From contig JAEHCM010000003.1 in the NCBI GenBank assembly GCA_020696365.1, positions 124,001-188,000 of the forward strand: a stretch of DNA of 64,000 bases. The letters are read 5' to 3'. This document shows positions 6,556 to 15,762 of the stretch, one piece after another (position 1 is the first letter of the stretch; every line of letters starts with the position of its first letter). The translations under genes were made by a program, and so were the position numbers. The stretch comes from Thermoplasmata archaeon. Lineage in GTDB: Archaea; Thermoplasmatota; Thermoplasmata; UBA10834. The notes under the pieces were generated by a model. The model worked only from the letters and a program-made list of their open reading frames with translations, had not been told where the DNA came from and did no database searches.

Positions 6556-9174
6556 TCAGTCTGACTCAGAAGCCATCCTATGCTTCCCGCCCGGGACAAG
6601 TATCTCGAACACAACCCCCTTTCCGGGCACTCCGATTTCCTCTATACTCATACCAGTGATGCCGAGGACCTCTCGGATCAGGAAGAGACCTAGGCCCGAA
6701 TCCTTACCATACCCACGCTGGAATATCTTCTCCTTCGCGTCTGCAGGGATACCCACGCCGTCGTCAGAGTACCTGATTGCGACTGTGTCATCCCTGTGTT
6801 CGAATTCCGCGGTCACCTGTGTCGCCTTCTGCCCGTGTCTTCGGGTGTTGGTCAGCAAGTTCAGGAAGACCCTCTCGAACATAGGGTCAGCCAACACCTC
6901 GAGGTCGCCCAACTTCTCCTTGACCTGTATATTCCCCATGTCGATCACAGAGGCCGCACCTGCGAACTCGAGTCTGATTCTCGTCCACTCTGGGTCCATC
7001 GTGCCGGCCTTCTGATAGCTACCTGCGAATTGGAGTTGCTCTGTAATCGTCTTGCAGGCCTTTTTCGCTGCCTCCAAGTGCTCAGTCCTCTCACGGTCGT
7101 TGCTGTCATCCTCCGCCAGCGAGAGATATCCAGATAGAACCCCTATCTGGTTGATGGCATCGTGTCTAGTTATGGACCCCATCAGGTTCAGCTTCTCGTT
7201 TGCCTGCTCAAGCGCCTTCTCCGCTTTCTTGCGCTCCGTTATGTCTCTGGCGATGGCGAAAGCACCGATGGTCATGCCAGACCGGTCCTTCACGGGGGAG
7301 ATCGTCAACGAGACATCCACCAACGAACCGTCCTTCCTCATTCTCACGGTCTCGAATGGTTGTCCGCGGGTTCCCCTCTTGGCTTGACTGAACCTCCGGT
7401 AGTACTCATCCAGCCGATCAGGTGGTATCAACATAGATATGGGGTTTCCGACAGCCTCATCGACGGAATAACCGTACATGGACTCTGCAGCGGGATTCCA
7501 TGTCTGTATTCTGCCGTCAGTGCTCTTGCTGATTATTGCGTCCGTAGTGGAGTCGACCATCGACGCGAGTCGCTCGACCGCCAAGGCGGTCCTCCTGCGC
7601 TCGGTATCGTCCAGGATGACACCCTGAAGCTTCGTGACTTTGCCCTCTGAGTCACGACGGACATAGACGTGGGCATCGATGAACAAGGTAGCTCCATTCT
7701 TCGTCAAGCCCTGATATTTCAAGCTAAACAAATCGTCCCCCGCAAGGATGTGCTTCTCGAACTCCTCCAGCACAGCTTCCGCAGCGTCAGGGTGAAGCAC
7801 ATCGACGAACGTAATTTTACCTGAGCTGAACTCGTCGGGCGTGTAGCCAAACTGCGTCACGTTGTCAGAGACGAATTCAACGTTCCAGGGAGGACTAGGA
7901 TCTAGCTGAAAAACGACGACAGGGCTGGCGTTGACTATCTTCTCGAACGCCTCTCGACTACTAAGAGCCTCGGAAAGGGCATCTTCGATCAGTCTCCTGG
8001 AGGCGAGGTCGACGAAGATGCATACCGCTCCTTGATACTCGCCGTCTCCCCCTAACGGAGATGCCTTGAAGCTCACGAACTGCCTTTTTCCGATTCTGTT
8101 CTTGAACTCGTAGTCAACCTCGACATCATTCCCGTCTCTGCAGAGCCCCAACGCTTCGCTCGCGAGTTTCCGTCCATCAACAGCGACAAACTCCGAAAAC
8201 GGTCTCCCGATCATCTCCCTGACGGAGCACGCCATCATCCGTGCCATCTTCGGATTGGCGTAAGATATATTGTCATCCTTGTCGACGGCCCATATACCCT
8301 CGTCCACAAGCTCCACAATCTGCCTGTAATTCTCCGCGCTGCTCTCAAGAGCCACCCTCATGGGGATACGCTCCGTCGAGTCAAGGACAATAACCATGCT
8401 CGCGCTCGTCTGCCCTTCCTCATCGGGCACGGGATAATAGCCAACCTCGAAGTATCTCGTCTTCCCCGATTCGCTATCCAAAGAGGGCATTTGGTTATGC
8501 GTACTAACGCGACCCTTGAGCATGCCATCCACTTTGCCACGCTCAATGATATCTGACAGGATGGGGGTTGATTCCGGGGAGAAGGGGCGACCCATAACAT
8601 CACCCCTTCCTATTCCGGTCAACTTGGCTATCCCATCGTTCCACATGGCGACCTTGCCTTCAGCATCCAGGACAATGATGCCGATCATGTTCACGTCGAC
8701 GACGAGTTTGTAGAGGTCTCGCTCTCCCTTGAGATGCTCTTCAGCTCGTTTGCGTCGGGCCAAGTTCCGGATGACCACTGACAACTCTGCGAGTTGCGCA
8801 CTCATGTTCCCCCTCTTCTCCACAAAGAGGTCAGCTCCTGCGTCGAGCGCTTCAGTCACGGAATCGTCCATGCCCTCTCCAGTCATCATCACGAACGGAA
8901 CATGGATGCCCCGGGACCGAATCTCCTTAAGCAGCTCGATCCCGTCCATTTCGGGCATCCGGTGATCGCACAATATGACGTCGTACTCGTTCGCCTCCAA
9001 GCAGGCGAGGGCCTCCTTGCCAGAATTCACGCCATCTATCGATCCGATACATCCTTCCCTGAGGAATCGAACGGCGAGTTCCGCGTAGTTTTTGTCATCA
9101 TCGATTAGGAGCACCCTTGTTGAGTGTGACTTGCTGTCCAGCTCTGGAGAGCTGGCTTCGGTGGGGGGAGCCAT
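6556..9174 (-). CDS. Hybrid sensor: N-terminal receiver, four PAS domains, histidine kinase
   Basis: 872 residues, no membrane segment. Residues about 20-140 are a response-regulator receiver (acidic triad DDD at 25-27, phospho-acceptor D70 in VILCDHRMP). Four PAS domains follow to about residue 645, the last two with the PAC-type sequence FVDVLHPDAAE and a typical ITERKKAEKALEQANEKL linker. The phospho-acceptor box is GSITRHDAINQI, and the ATPase domain carries NLLTNTRRHG, DDGVGIP and GLGLFLIREV. It should sense a soluble or redox signal and autophosphorylate; the receiver-first layout is common in methanogens and related archaea. No separate response regulator is adjacent. TTAATA-type promoter elements lie upstream near 9205. 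Confidence 0.9.
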   Translation of the reverse strand: MAPPTEASSPELDSKSHSTRVLLIDDDKNYAELAVRFLREGCIGSIDGVNSGKEALACLEANEYDVILCDHRMPEMDGIELLKEIRSRGIHVPFVMMTGEGMDDSVTEALDAGADLFVEKRGNMSAQLAELSVVIRNLARRKRAEEHLKGERDLYKLVVDVNMIGIIVLDAEGKVAMWNDGIAKLTGIGRGDVMGRPFSPESTPILSDIIERGKVDGMLKGRVSTHNQMPSLDSESGKTRYFEVGYYPVPDEEGQTSASMVIVLDSTERIPMRVALESSAENYRQIVELVDEGIWAVDKDDNISYANPKMARMMACSVREMIGRPFSEFVAVDGRKLASEALGLCRDGNDVEVDYEFKNRIGKRQFVSFKASPLGGDGEYQGAVCIFVDLASRRLIEDALSEALSSREAFEKIVNASPVVVFQLDPSPPWNVEFVSDNVTQFGYTPDEFSSGKITFVDVLHPDAAEAVLEEFEKHILAGDDLFSLKYQGLTKNGATLFIDAHVYVRRDSEGKVTKLQGVILDDTERRRTALAVERLASMVDSTTDAIISKSTDGRIQTWNPAAESMYGYSVDEAVGNPISMLIPPDRLDEYYRRFSQAKRGTRGQPFETVRMRKDGSLVDVSLTISPVKDRSGMTIGAFAIARDITERKKAEKALEQANEKLNLMGSITRHDAINQIGVLSGYLSLAEDDSNDRERTEHLEAAKKACKTITEQLQFAGSYQKAGTMDPEWTRIRLEFAGAASVIDMGNIQVKEKLGDLEVLADPMFERVFLNLLTNTRRHGQKATQVTAEFEHRDDTVAIRYSDDGVGIPADAKEKIFQRGYGKDSGLGLFLIREVLGITGMSIEEIGVPGKGVVFEILVPGGKHRMASESD

Positions 9175-9366
9175 TGTCCTCCCACAATCAAGGGCTCAAC
9201 AAACCTATTAACCTTATGCCCAGGTCGATACCGTGCACAGCCCCGACCTGAAGCCCCAACCAAGATGCGGCCTGTCGGCAGAAAGCGGGCTAATCAGACT
9301 CGCGAACACGTCAATCTCAGGTCTATCGGTCAACAGTACGACCGCCTAGAGCCTCGGGGCGGGCAG

Positions 9367-9594
9367 TCATCTCCTGAGGAGGTGTGAATAGGCACAGGCT
9401 GGGCACTTTAAGATCTTGCCATCTACCTCTACGAGCTTCACATGCTTTCTGTGCTTCTCGCACTCAGGACACATCTTGTCCTTCTCGATATTCTCCAGGT
9501 GTTCCAAGCCGCTCACCTTGACCGCCGCACGACATCCGTACTTCCAGGTAAAAACATTATCCCGTTCTGGTTCGTGACCCTCATTTCGAGTCAT
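9367..9594 (-). CDS. Small zinc-ribbon protein
   Basis: 75 residues if the start is the Met at 9594 (MTRNEGHEPE). Two CxxC knuckles (CPEC and CPAC) frame a beta hairpin (HVKLVEVDGKIL), a classic zinc ribbon; a further Cys (YGCRAAV) lies upstream. The start overlaps the end of the GGGP synthase gene by 14 bases on the same strand, so the two are probably co-transcribed and translationally coupled. Function unknown; ribbons of this kind often bind RNA or ribosomes. Confidence 0.6.
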   Translation of the reverse strand: MTRNEGHEPERDNVFTWKYGCRAAVKVSGLEHLENIEKDKMCPECEKHRKHVKLVEVDGKILKCPACAYSHLLRR

Positions 9595-10315
9595 GTACAA
9601 CCCGGACCAACGCCCTGAGTGATTCCTCGAAATCGCCATCTTCCACGAGAGTCCCGGTGACGATGATATCAGCTCCGGCCGTCGCCGCGTCTCGTGCCCT
9701 CTCAGGATCGGTGATGCCTCCTCCGACTATCAGCGGCACTCCGATGCTGTCCTTCACAGCGCTTATCATCGCGGAAGGGACGGGTGATGGCGCGCCGGAG
9801 CCGGCTTCCAGGTACACCATCGACATGCCGAGATATTCAGCCGCGAGGGCGTACCCAACCGCTCTCTCAATATCGTCTCTCCCCACAACGTCAGCCTCGC
9901 CGACCTCTCCGACTTTCATGCCAGGCTCAACGACGATGTATCCCATGGAGAGCGTCTCGAGTCCCAGTCTCTTTATGACAGGTGCTCCTCGCGAGTGCTC
10001 CCCCGTGATGTTCCTCGGGTTCTTCGAGTTGAGCATACTCATGAAGTATATCGCATCGCACCTCTGTGCGATGGCATTCGCCCGTGATGGGAAGTAGATC
10101 ACCGGGAGTTTGCATCTGGCTTTCATCTCGTCGACGGTCTGGTCGAGGTTCTCCTGCGTTATTCCAGTAGAGCCGCCAACCATGATTGCGTCAGACTCCG
10201 CAGCTTCTGCTTTCGACGCGATCTCCCCCGCCACATCGACAGACTGTTTCGCAGGGTCCACCAATGTCATGTGCATCTTATGTGCAAGCAAGGTCTGATC
10301 GATGTAATCCTTCAC
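9581..10315 (-). CDS. Geranylgeranylglyceryl phosphate synthase
   Basis: 244 residues, a TIM-barrel of the PcrB/GGGPS family. Seen motifs: LVDPAKQS near residue 20, SDAIMVGGSTGIT (about 42-54), YLEAGSGAP and the phosphate-binding VGGGITDPERA near residue 197. It joins geranylgeranyl diphosphate to sn-glycerol-1-phosphate, the first committed step of archaeal ether-lipid synthesis, in the cytosol at the membrane face. The gene lies 2 bases after the DGGGP synthase gene on the same strand, so both steps of the pathway are in one operon. Confidence 0.93.
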   Translation of the reverse strand: MKDYIDQTLLAHKMHMTLVDPAKQSVDVAGEIASKAEAAESDAIMVGGSTGITQENLDQTVDEMKARCKLPVIYFPSRANAIAQRCDAIYFMSMLNSKNPRNITGEHSRGAPVIKRLGLETLSMGYIVVEPGMKVGEVGEADVVGRDDIERAVGYALAAEYLGMSMVYLEAGSGAPSPVPSAMISAVKDSIGVPLIVGGGITDPERARDAATAGADIIVTGTLVEDGDFEESLRALVRVVHDSK

Positions 10316-10317
10316 AC

Positions 10318-11166
10318 TCAGAGAATCCCTCCGAACAAGAACGCCACCAGAGCGATGAGCATAGCCAGCTTGATCATCTTCTGCCCTCTCTCAGGATCCT
10401 CGAAGTGTATCAGAGAACTATATATAAAGATTCCATCGGCGAGCACGACGAACGGGATGTACCAGATAGACAGCAGCGAGAGTAGGTAGGGTGCTGGGCT
10501 GAGCGCCACTGCCCCGATCAAAGACAGCGACGCGAGGATTCCCGCATTCCTAGCGCCCAGCCTCATCGGAAGCGTAGTCCTGGCGCCTTCGTCCCCTTCC
10601 AGGTCCTGGACATCCTTGACGATCTCCCTTCCAAAGGTCGCCAGGAACGCAAGCAGCGCCAGTATCCATGCCAGATCGAGGCCGTCGACGGACGCGCCGC
10701 CGAAGAAGAACACGGCCCCCGTTAGCCAGCTTATCGCCAGGTTGCCCATCAAGCCCTCGGACTTGAGGAACACCTCGTAGGCCAGCATAACCCCGGCGGA
10801 AGCCACGACGATAATGAACGATGGCACACCGATAACGAACCCTCCGGCTGCGGAGAGGGCGAAAAGAGTTGACGACATGACGACTGCGCCAGAAGGTGAC
10901 ACCAAACCACGAGGAATCGGCCTCGATGGATGTGCAACTCTGTCCACCTCGCGGTCGAAGTAATCGTTCAGGGAATTGCCCGCCCCTGTGAACGCAGCGA
11001 CGACGAGCATCGAGAGGATTACCTCTGTCAGATAGTCCCACACACCCTCGGACCCGACGCATATCACCGCGGCGAGCAGAACCGCGGCGGCTCCCATGGC
11101 ACAATTGCCAAGACGCATCATCGATATGAGTCCCGCAACAACGCGAGGCCATCTCCGGGATGCCAT
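10318..11166 (-). CDS. Digeranylgeranylglyceryl phosphate synthase (UbiA family)
   Basis: About 282 residues with eight or so membrane helices. The first Asp-rich motif is NSLNDYFDREVDRVAHPSRP; the second is REIVKDVQDLEGD. UbiA prenyltransferases use these to bind Mg and prenyl diphosphate. It adds the second geranylgeranyl chain to GGGP, in the membrane. I choose the Met at 11166 (MASRRWPRV) rather than the one at 11226 because a TATA box (tatatc on the minus strand, about 11191) lies about 26 bases upstream, giving a leaderless transcript. The pairing with GGGP synthase supports the DGGGP synthase call over other UbiA functions. Confidence 0.88.
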   Translation of the reverse strand: MASRRWPRVVAGLISMMRLGNCAMGAAAVLLAAVICVGSEGVWDYLTEVILSMLVVAAFTGAGNSLNDYFDREVDRVAHPSRPIPRGLVSPSGAVVMSSTLFALSAAGGFVIGVPSFIIVVASAGVMLAYEVFLKSEGLMGNLAISWLTGAVFFFGGASVDGLDLAWILALLAFLATFGREIVKDVQDLEGDEGARTTLPMRLGARNAGILASLSLIGAVALSPAPYLLSLLSIWYIPFVVLADGIFIYSSLIHFEDPERGQKMIKLAMLIALVAFLFGGIL

Positions 11167-11189
11167 CGACTCTGGCACATCCTGTGCGG

Positions 11190-11197
11190 ATATAAGG
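11190..11197 (-). promoter_or_regulatory. TATA box of the ether-lipid operon
   Basis: On the minus strand the sequence reads aacccttatatccgca; the TATAT element is about 26 bases before the ATG at 11166. It decides the start codon of the UbiA gene, since it would otherwise lie inside the coding region. Confidence 0.55.
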
Positions 11198-11258
11198 GTT
11201 TTGAACAGAGTGCACGTGAAAAACATTATGTAGGGATGTCCTGTTCGTCCGTCCTGGA

Positions 11259-13082
11259 ATGCAAAATCCCATGCCCCCAGATGCCGCCAAAGAGATTGAG
11301 CATGTGAAGAGTCTCGTTGCGCGGCACTTCCCCGTTTATGATGTCCGAGTCAATTACGACGTCGTCGAGTTCTACTGCAAGATCGATGAAGACTCGCTCG
11401 AGGAGTCGTTCGAGAGACTCAGAGAGGAGATGATCCCACAGGGATACATTCCGATGATCACCTACGTGAAAGGAGAGCACGTTCTGGTCGTTGGCAAGAA
11501 GCCTTCAGCGAGGCACAGAAGCGCGTACGTGAACCTCGCAATGCTCATGATAACGCTCATCACGGTGACGTTCGCGGGTATCCTCTATTGGGGATCCTAC
11601 GCAGAAGTCCCAGGCGATGAAGTCTACTCCCCACATAATATCGCGATGAGCGTCCTCGTATTCACCCTGCCATTGCTGGCGATCCTAGGGGCACACGAAC
11701 TTGCTCACTTCTTCGCGGCGAGAAGGAGAAGAGTGGCAGCGTCGCTGCCGTTCTTCATCCCGTCGATACCGCCGTTCGGGACCTTTGGCGCATTCATATC
11801 CCTTAGGGACCCGATACCCAACAGGAAGGCCCTGCTCGATATTGGTGTAGCCGGCCCCATAGCGGGCCTTCTAGTCGCCATAATGGTTGGCGTTGCAGGT
11901 CTGATGCTGACCAACATGGAGGCCAAGGTCGTTCCTGACGACCTCGAACCTGGGGATTCCCTGAGCATCGCCTTTCCTCTCATCTACATCGGTATCGAGT
12001 ACTTGGTGCCCATCGAAGGTGATTACCTACTCCACCCGATGGCGTTCGCTGCCTGGGTCGGGTTCTGGGTGACCGCGATAAATCTACTGCCCGCTGGACA
12101 ACTCGACGGAGGACACATCGCGAGAGCTGTTTTCGGCAAACATGCAAAGTACGCCAGCTGGGCCACCATCGCCGTGCTGATAGGACTGTCCTACTTCTTC
12201 CTCGCTTGGGTCATCCTGGCCATCCTGATCCTCGTCATCGGAAGCAGGCATCCGCCACCCCTGAACGATATAAACAAACTCGACACCAAGAGGAAGGCGT
12301 TGGGGATATTCGCATTCATCATACTCGTGCTAGCTTTCGTCCCCGTACCGATGTGGATAACGGAGATCGACCATTCTTTCGAGATCACACCCTCGAACGG
12401 CATCGGCGAGATACTATCCCCTGGAGAGACTGCCGTGCTGTCCTTCCATGTCGAGAACCTTGGGAATGTGAAGAGCAACTTGACCATCGAGTTCACGGAC
12501 GCTCCGGCAGATTGGGACGTCCTACTCAAACCGTCCGATACGAACCCATCGGACTATTCTAGCGCGATCTTGTACCAGCTCAATGTCTCCGAGAACATGA
12601 GCTTCGACGCGAGCATCACCCCATCTGAGACAGCCGCTCCAGGGAACCAGACGATCACCATCACGGGATATGCACTGTCCCCGCAAGGGGAGGTATACTT
12701 CGAGGGAGCCCTTCAGTTCAACATCACAGTAGAAAGTCCATCACTCGCCTTCTGGTTCCCCGAGAACACTTTGTCCATCTCAGCCGGCGAGGAAGCGACG
12801 ACAAGCATCCAAGTCAACAACACGGGGAACGGAACCGTTGAGATCGTTATGACGGCATTGAACTCGCCCTCGATGGTGGGTGTGGCCCTCTACGAAGATT
12901 CGCTCGATGTCAACTCGACAACGACCCTGAACCTAACCGTTTCAGAACAAAGCAATTCGTCCTTCGAAGTGTTGATATTCGTTTCCTCGCACGCTCCACC
13001 TGGAGAGACGACCTTGCACATTCAGGCCACCTATCACGAGATTGTGCTGGAGACGATCGATATCACCATAATCATAGAGTGA
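11259..13082 (+). CDS. Site-2-protease-like membrane metalloprotease with extracytoplasmic NEW3/CARDB-like domains
   Basis: 607 residues. Residues 1-85 form a soluble domain (VRVNYDVVEFYCKIDED). The zinc motif HELAH (146-150) lies in a membrane helix; the second M50 motif LLPAGQLDGGH (about 275) provides the third ligand. Four or more helices surround these up to residue about 365. The remaining 240 residues are two beta-sandwich repeats with LSPGETAVLSFHVENLG and ISAGEEATTSIQVNNTG, as in NPCBM-associated or CARDB domains, predicted outside. No further helix follows, so the C-terminus is extracytoplasmic. Such proteases cut membrane proteins within the bilayer. A TATA-like cattatgta near 11226 suggests a leaderless start. 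It is divergent from the lipid operon. Confidence 0.85.
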   Translation: MQNPMPPDAAKEIEHVKSLVARHFPVYDVRVNYDVVEFYCKIDEDSLEESFERLREEMIPQGYIPMITYVKGEHVLVVGKKPSARHRSAYVNLAMLMITLITVTFAGILYWGSYAEVPGDEVYSPHNIAMSVLVFTLPLLAILGAHELAHFFAARRRRVAASLPFFIPSIPPFGTFGAFISLRDPIPNRKALLDIGVAGPIAGLLVAIMVGVAGLMLTNMEAKVVPDDLEPGDSLSIAFPLIYIGIEYLVPIEGDYLLHPMAFAAWVGFWVTAINLLPAGQLDGGHIARAVFGKHAKYASWATIAVLIGLSYFFLAWVILAILILVIGSRHPPPLNDINKLDTKRKALGIFAFIILVLAFVPVPMWITEIDHSFEITPSNGIGEILSPGETAVLSFHVENLGNVKSNLTIEFTDAPADWDVLLKPSDTNPSDYSSAILYQLNVSENMSFDASITPSETAAPGNQTITITGYALSPQGEVYFEGALQFNITVESPSLAFWFPENTLSISAGEEATTSIQVNNTGNGTVEIVMTALNSPSMVGVALYEDSLDVNSTTTLNLTVSEQSNSSFEVLIFVSSHAPPGETTLHIQATYHEIVLETIDITIIIE

Positions 13083-13083
13083 G

Positions 13084-14073
13084 TCAACCCCTTCTGAGAA
13101 TGCAGAAGTGGCGAGTTAGAGACTTGTGAACCCACATGGGATGGACCTCGACCGTCTCGAAATCCCCGTTCCCATCGAGGAGCAAGGGATCGGGCACTGC
13201 CATCGCTATCCTGGAACCACGGTTCAGCACGTCAGCACACGCACCGAGTGCTCGTGAGAACAGCTCCGGTAACGGCTCTCCATCGGTGCTCGTCGACCTG
13301 CCATAGGGCGGGTCGGTCGCGATGCCCGAGACATCCCCCACGACCCTCGATATCTTGCCGATATCGCACCTCAGTAGCTCGGCATCGATATCCAACGATC
13401 GCAGGTTCATACGAGCGCCTTCGATCATCTTTTGCGATATGTCCGTCCCGAGCGCATAGCAACCCGCGAGCGACGCCTCCATGACTATCGCGCCCGTCCC
13501 GCAGAATGGATCCAATAGACGGCCTCCTGGCCGCGTCCTCGTGAGGTTCACCAAAGCCCGCGCATACTTTGGATGGATGGATATCGGGTGGTTGAACGGA
13601 AGATTACGAACCTTCCTCCTCTCGTATGACGATCGATCTATCCGTCCCATGCATCTGCCCACACAGGCCTGCTCGGAAAGAACGACGCGAACCTCCGACC
13701 TAGGGGAGTGGATGTCGACGCCCAAGCGACCACAGACCAGCTCACCAACTGCGGCGTTGGTGCGCTCCAGGTCGACTTCTGGAAAGGAAGTGCCGACCCT
13801 CGTGGAGTGCACGCGGACAGGACCCGGGACATCGATATCCCTGACAGTATCCATCAACTCGTCCGGCGCACATGAGAAGAGATGTTCCGAGACGCAGTGA
13901 CACAATGCCAGACGCTCAGAGAGGGCACCGGGGTCCGCTTCGGTCTCGATGACGACCACTCCGGGCTCCTCGGATACTATCGATGCAGCGCCGCCCAGCG
14001 TCTCCGCCGTAGAAAGAGCCTCTGATCGAGCGAGCGACTCGCACTCCATCGAGAGCTCAAGGAGCAGCCTCAC
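13084..14073 (-). CDS. THUMP-type tRNA (guanine-N2) methyltransferase (archaeal Trm-G10/Trm11 family)
   Basis: 329 residues. The N-terminal half (1-165) is a THUMP-like RNA-binding region ending in NLPFNHPISIHPKYARALVN, where HPK(Y) marks the domain joint. The C-terminal Rossmann methyltransferase has the SAM motif LLDPFCGTGAIVMEA (about 190) and the catalytic ATDPPYGRS (about 256), the N-D/P-P-Y motif of exocyclic amine methylation. The family makes m2G/m22G10 in archaeal tRNA. It lies directly downstream of radA on the same strand with a 39-bp gap. Confidence 0.88.
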   Translation of the reverse strand: MRLLLELSMECESLARSEALSTAETLGGAASIVSEEPGVVVIETEADPGALSERLALCHCVSEHLFSCAPDELMDTVRDIDVPGPVRVHSTRVGTSFPEVDLERTNAAVGELVCGRLGVDIHSPRSEVRVVLSEQACVGRCMGRIDRSSYERRKVRNLPFNHPISIHPKYARALVNLTRTRPGGRLLDPFCGTGAIVMEASLAGCYALGTDISQKMIEGARMNLRSLDIDAELLRCDIGKISRVVGDVSGIATDPPYGRSTSTDGEPLPELFSRALGACADVLNRGSRIAMAVPDPLLLDGNGDFETVEVHPMWVHKSLTRHFCILRRG

Positions 14074-14112
14074 GGAATGGCGAGATGCTACGGTCTGGAT
14101 AAAGGCTTCGCC

Positions 14113-15582
14113 TCAGTCGCCGATGCCGGCCTCAGATACCTGGAACACGGCCTCCGCCTCCGGCAGGTTCGGCGAGTCGATGAGCCTGGCGATGCGCTTG
14201 CCCCCCTTGCTCTTCCTGAGATATATCCTGAATGTCGCTGTATGGCCCACGATGTGCCCTCCTATGGGTCTGGTGGGATCACCGAAGAACGCGTCCGGCT
14301 TCGCCGAGACCTGGTTGGTCACAGCTATCACGGCGTTGTGTACATCGCCGAAGCGCAGGAGGGCGTGCATGTGCTTGTTCAGCATCTGCTGCCTCTCGGC
14401 CAGGGCCCCCCTTCCGATGTACTCAGCCCGGAAATGGGCCGTAAGAGAGTCGACTATCAGCAATCTAACAGGCGTATCCCTCGCCTCTTCGAACGCCTTA
14501 TCCAGGAGTAGCATTTGATGGTGGCTGTTGTACGCGCGGGCTACATGAATCTTCTTGAGCACATCGCCCGGATCCATGTCGGCCGCTTCCGACATCTGGG
14601 TTATCCTCTCGGGCCTGAAGGTCTGCTCCGTATCGATCATAATGGTATGTGCGTCCAGCCCCCCCTCGTCCACCGGCTTCGCGCAGTTGACCGCCAGCTG
14701 ATGGCATATCTGCGTGTTGTGGAGCACCGTGGGCAGGTTGCCCCCGACGAACGAATGGGTTCCTGGCACTACCAGGTCGTAAACGAAATCGTCATGGGCG
14801 AACGGGAGGACGGAAGACACCTCGTCCCATGAGATAGTATCATCGTTCACCCCCCTGCAGGCGTTGTCATACGACGTCGACGAAGCCGGCACGGCGATGA
14901 GATCCCCAGAGCGGATTTCCCATGTCGGCCTCCAAGAGATATCCGGCCCGCGCATCACCAGGAGCTTGTGCGGTCCCGTAAGCTCGAGGTTCCTGCCTCC
15001 GGCAGTCGAGACCTCGAACATGAGCATGACGCGTTCGCGGTATATCGCGGCGGCGGAGGCGCGCTCCAGCTTACCACCGGCGAGGCTGGGGACCTCGACG
15101 CCGCTGAGAGGGACGACTTGTCCCGAATCGAACGGCACGGCCATCCCCCGTCCCAGCCGCTGGTACATCCTTGAAATCTCCTCGACCCGCGGCTCGCCAT
15201 CGACCAGGTAGAGCACCTCGGTGCGCGGCGAGACGCACTTCCCAGAGCCGTACTCGCCGAAGAACTCGGTGATAGCCCGAGACTCGAACCCACCGCCCAT
15301 CAAATCGTCCAGCGATTTCGAGCCGGAAGGAAGCTTCGCGATGCTCCTCCTGCGTTCGAGGAGCATTTCGCCCGTCTCGAAGCCGCCGACATCCGCGAGT
15401 TTCTTAGCGGCGGCAATTATCTTCGCTGCGGTGGAATCACCTATCTCGGTCAGTTCGGCGAGGTTCCTAGGTGAATCTACCGCAATCATCATGATGTCGT
15501 TGTACCCAGCCTCCTTCAGCTTCTCCAAGATGGCTGGACCGACACCAGGCAGTTTCGATATCTCCTCGTCCGACATTGACAC
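14113..15582 (-). CDS. radA: RadA recombinase precursor with in-frame mini-intein
   Basis: 489 residues as read; 315 after intein removal, normal for RadA. The N-terminus has a helix-hairpin-helix domain ([17 protein letters not shown]). The Walker A motif GEYGSGK/T is split by a 174-residue intein (residues 116-289) between its Lys and Thr. The host resumes with [10 protein letters not shown], then Walker [18 protein letters not shown], the RadA signature [15 protein letters not shown] and the L2 loop region. RadA forms filaments on single-stranded DNA and drives strand exchange. Splicing is needed for ATP binding. A single uninterrupted frame runs through host and intein, so the gene appears functional. 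Confidence 0.95.
   Translation of the reverse strand: MSMSDEEISKLPGVGPAILEKLKEAGYNDIMMIAVDSPRNLAELTEIGDSTAAKIIAAAKKLADVGGFETGEMLLERRRSIAKLPSGSKSLDDLMGGGFESRAITEFFGEYGSGKCVSPRTEVLYLVDGEPRVEEISRMYQRLGRGMAVPFDSGQVVPLSGVEVPSLAGGKLERASAAAIYRERVMLMFEVSTAGGRNLELTGPHKLLVMRGPDISWRPTWEIRSGDLIAVPASSTSYDNACRGVNDDTISWDEVSSVLPFAHDDFVYDLVVPGTHSFVGGNLPTVLHNTQICHQLAVNCAKPVDEGGLDAHTIMIDTEQTFRPERITQMSEAADMDPGDVLKKIHVARAYNSHHQMLLLDKAFEEARDTPVRLLIVDSLTAHFRAEYIGRGALAERQQMLNKHMHALLRFGDVHNAVIAVTNQVSAKPDAFFGDPTRPIGGHIVGHTATFRIYLRKSKGGKRIARLIDSPNLPEAEAVFQVSEAGIGD
14716..15237 (-). other. Mini-intein in RadA (174 residues, no homing endonuclease)
   Basis: The intein begins with Cys ([11 protein letters not shown], block A), carries block B as [11 protein letters not shown] with the T-x-x-H residues, block F as [17 protein letters not shown], and block G as VLHN, followed by Thr as the +1 nucleophile. 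No LAGLIDADG endonuclease blocks are present between B and F, where only about 50 residues lie, so it can splice but not home. The insertion point, between Lys and Thr of the P-loop, is a known RadA intein site in some archaea. Confidence 0.93.
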
Positions 15583-15762
15583 TCAACACCTGCAACCTCC
15601 AAGACCAGCCATGCGGAATATAAGCGTATTGATTGGAGGTACGCGAAAGTGGGGCGGCGGCCCCTCGTGACGCACGACCTGGTATGCCTCCGAGCGGCCG
15701 TCCTGACAGGTGCTGGCTGGCACCAAAAGGTATTAAATAGGCTTTGCTCTTCGAGGGGTGGT

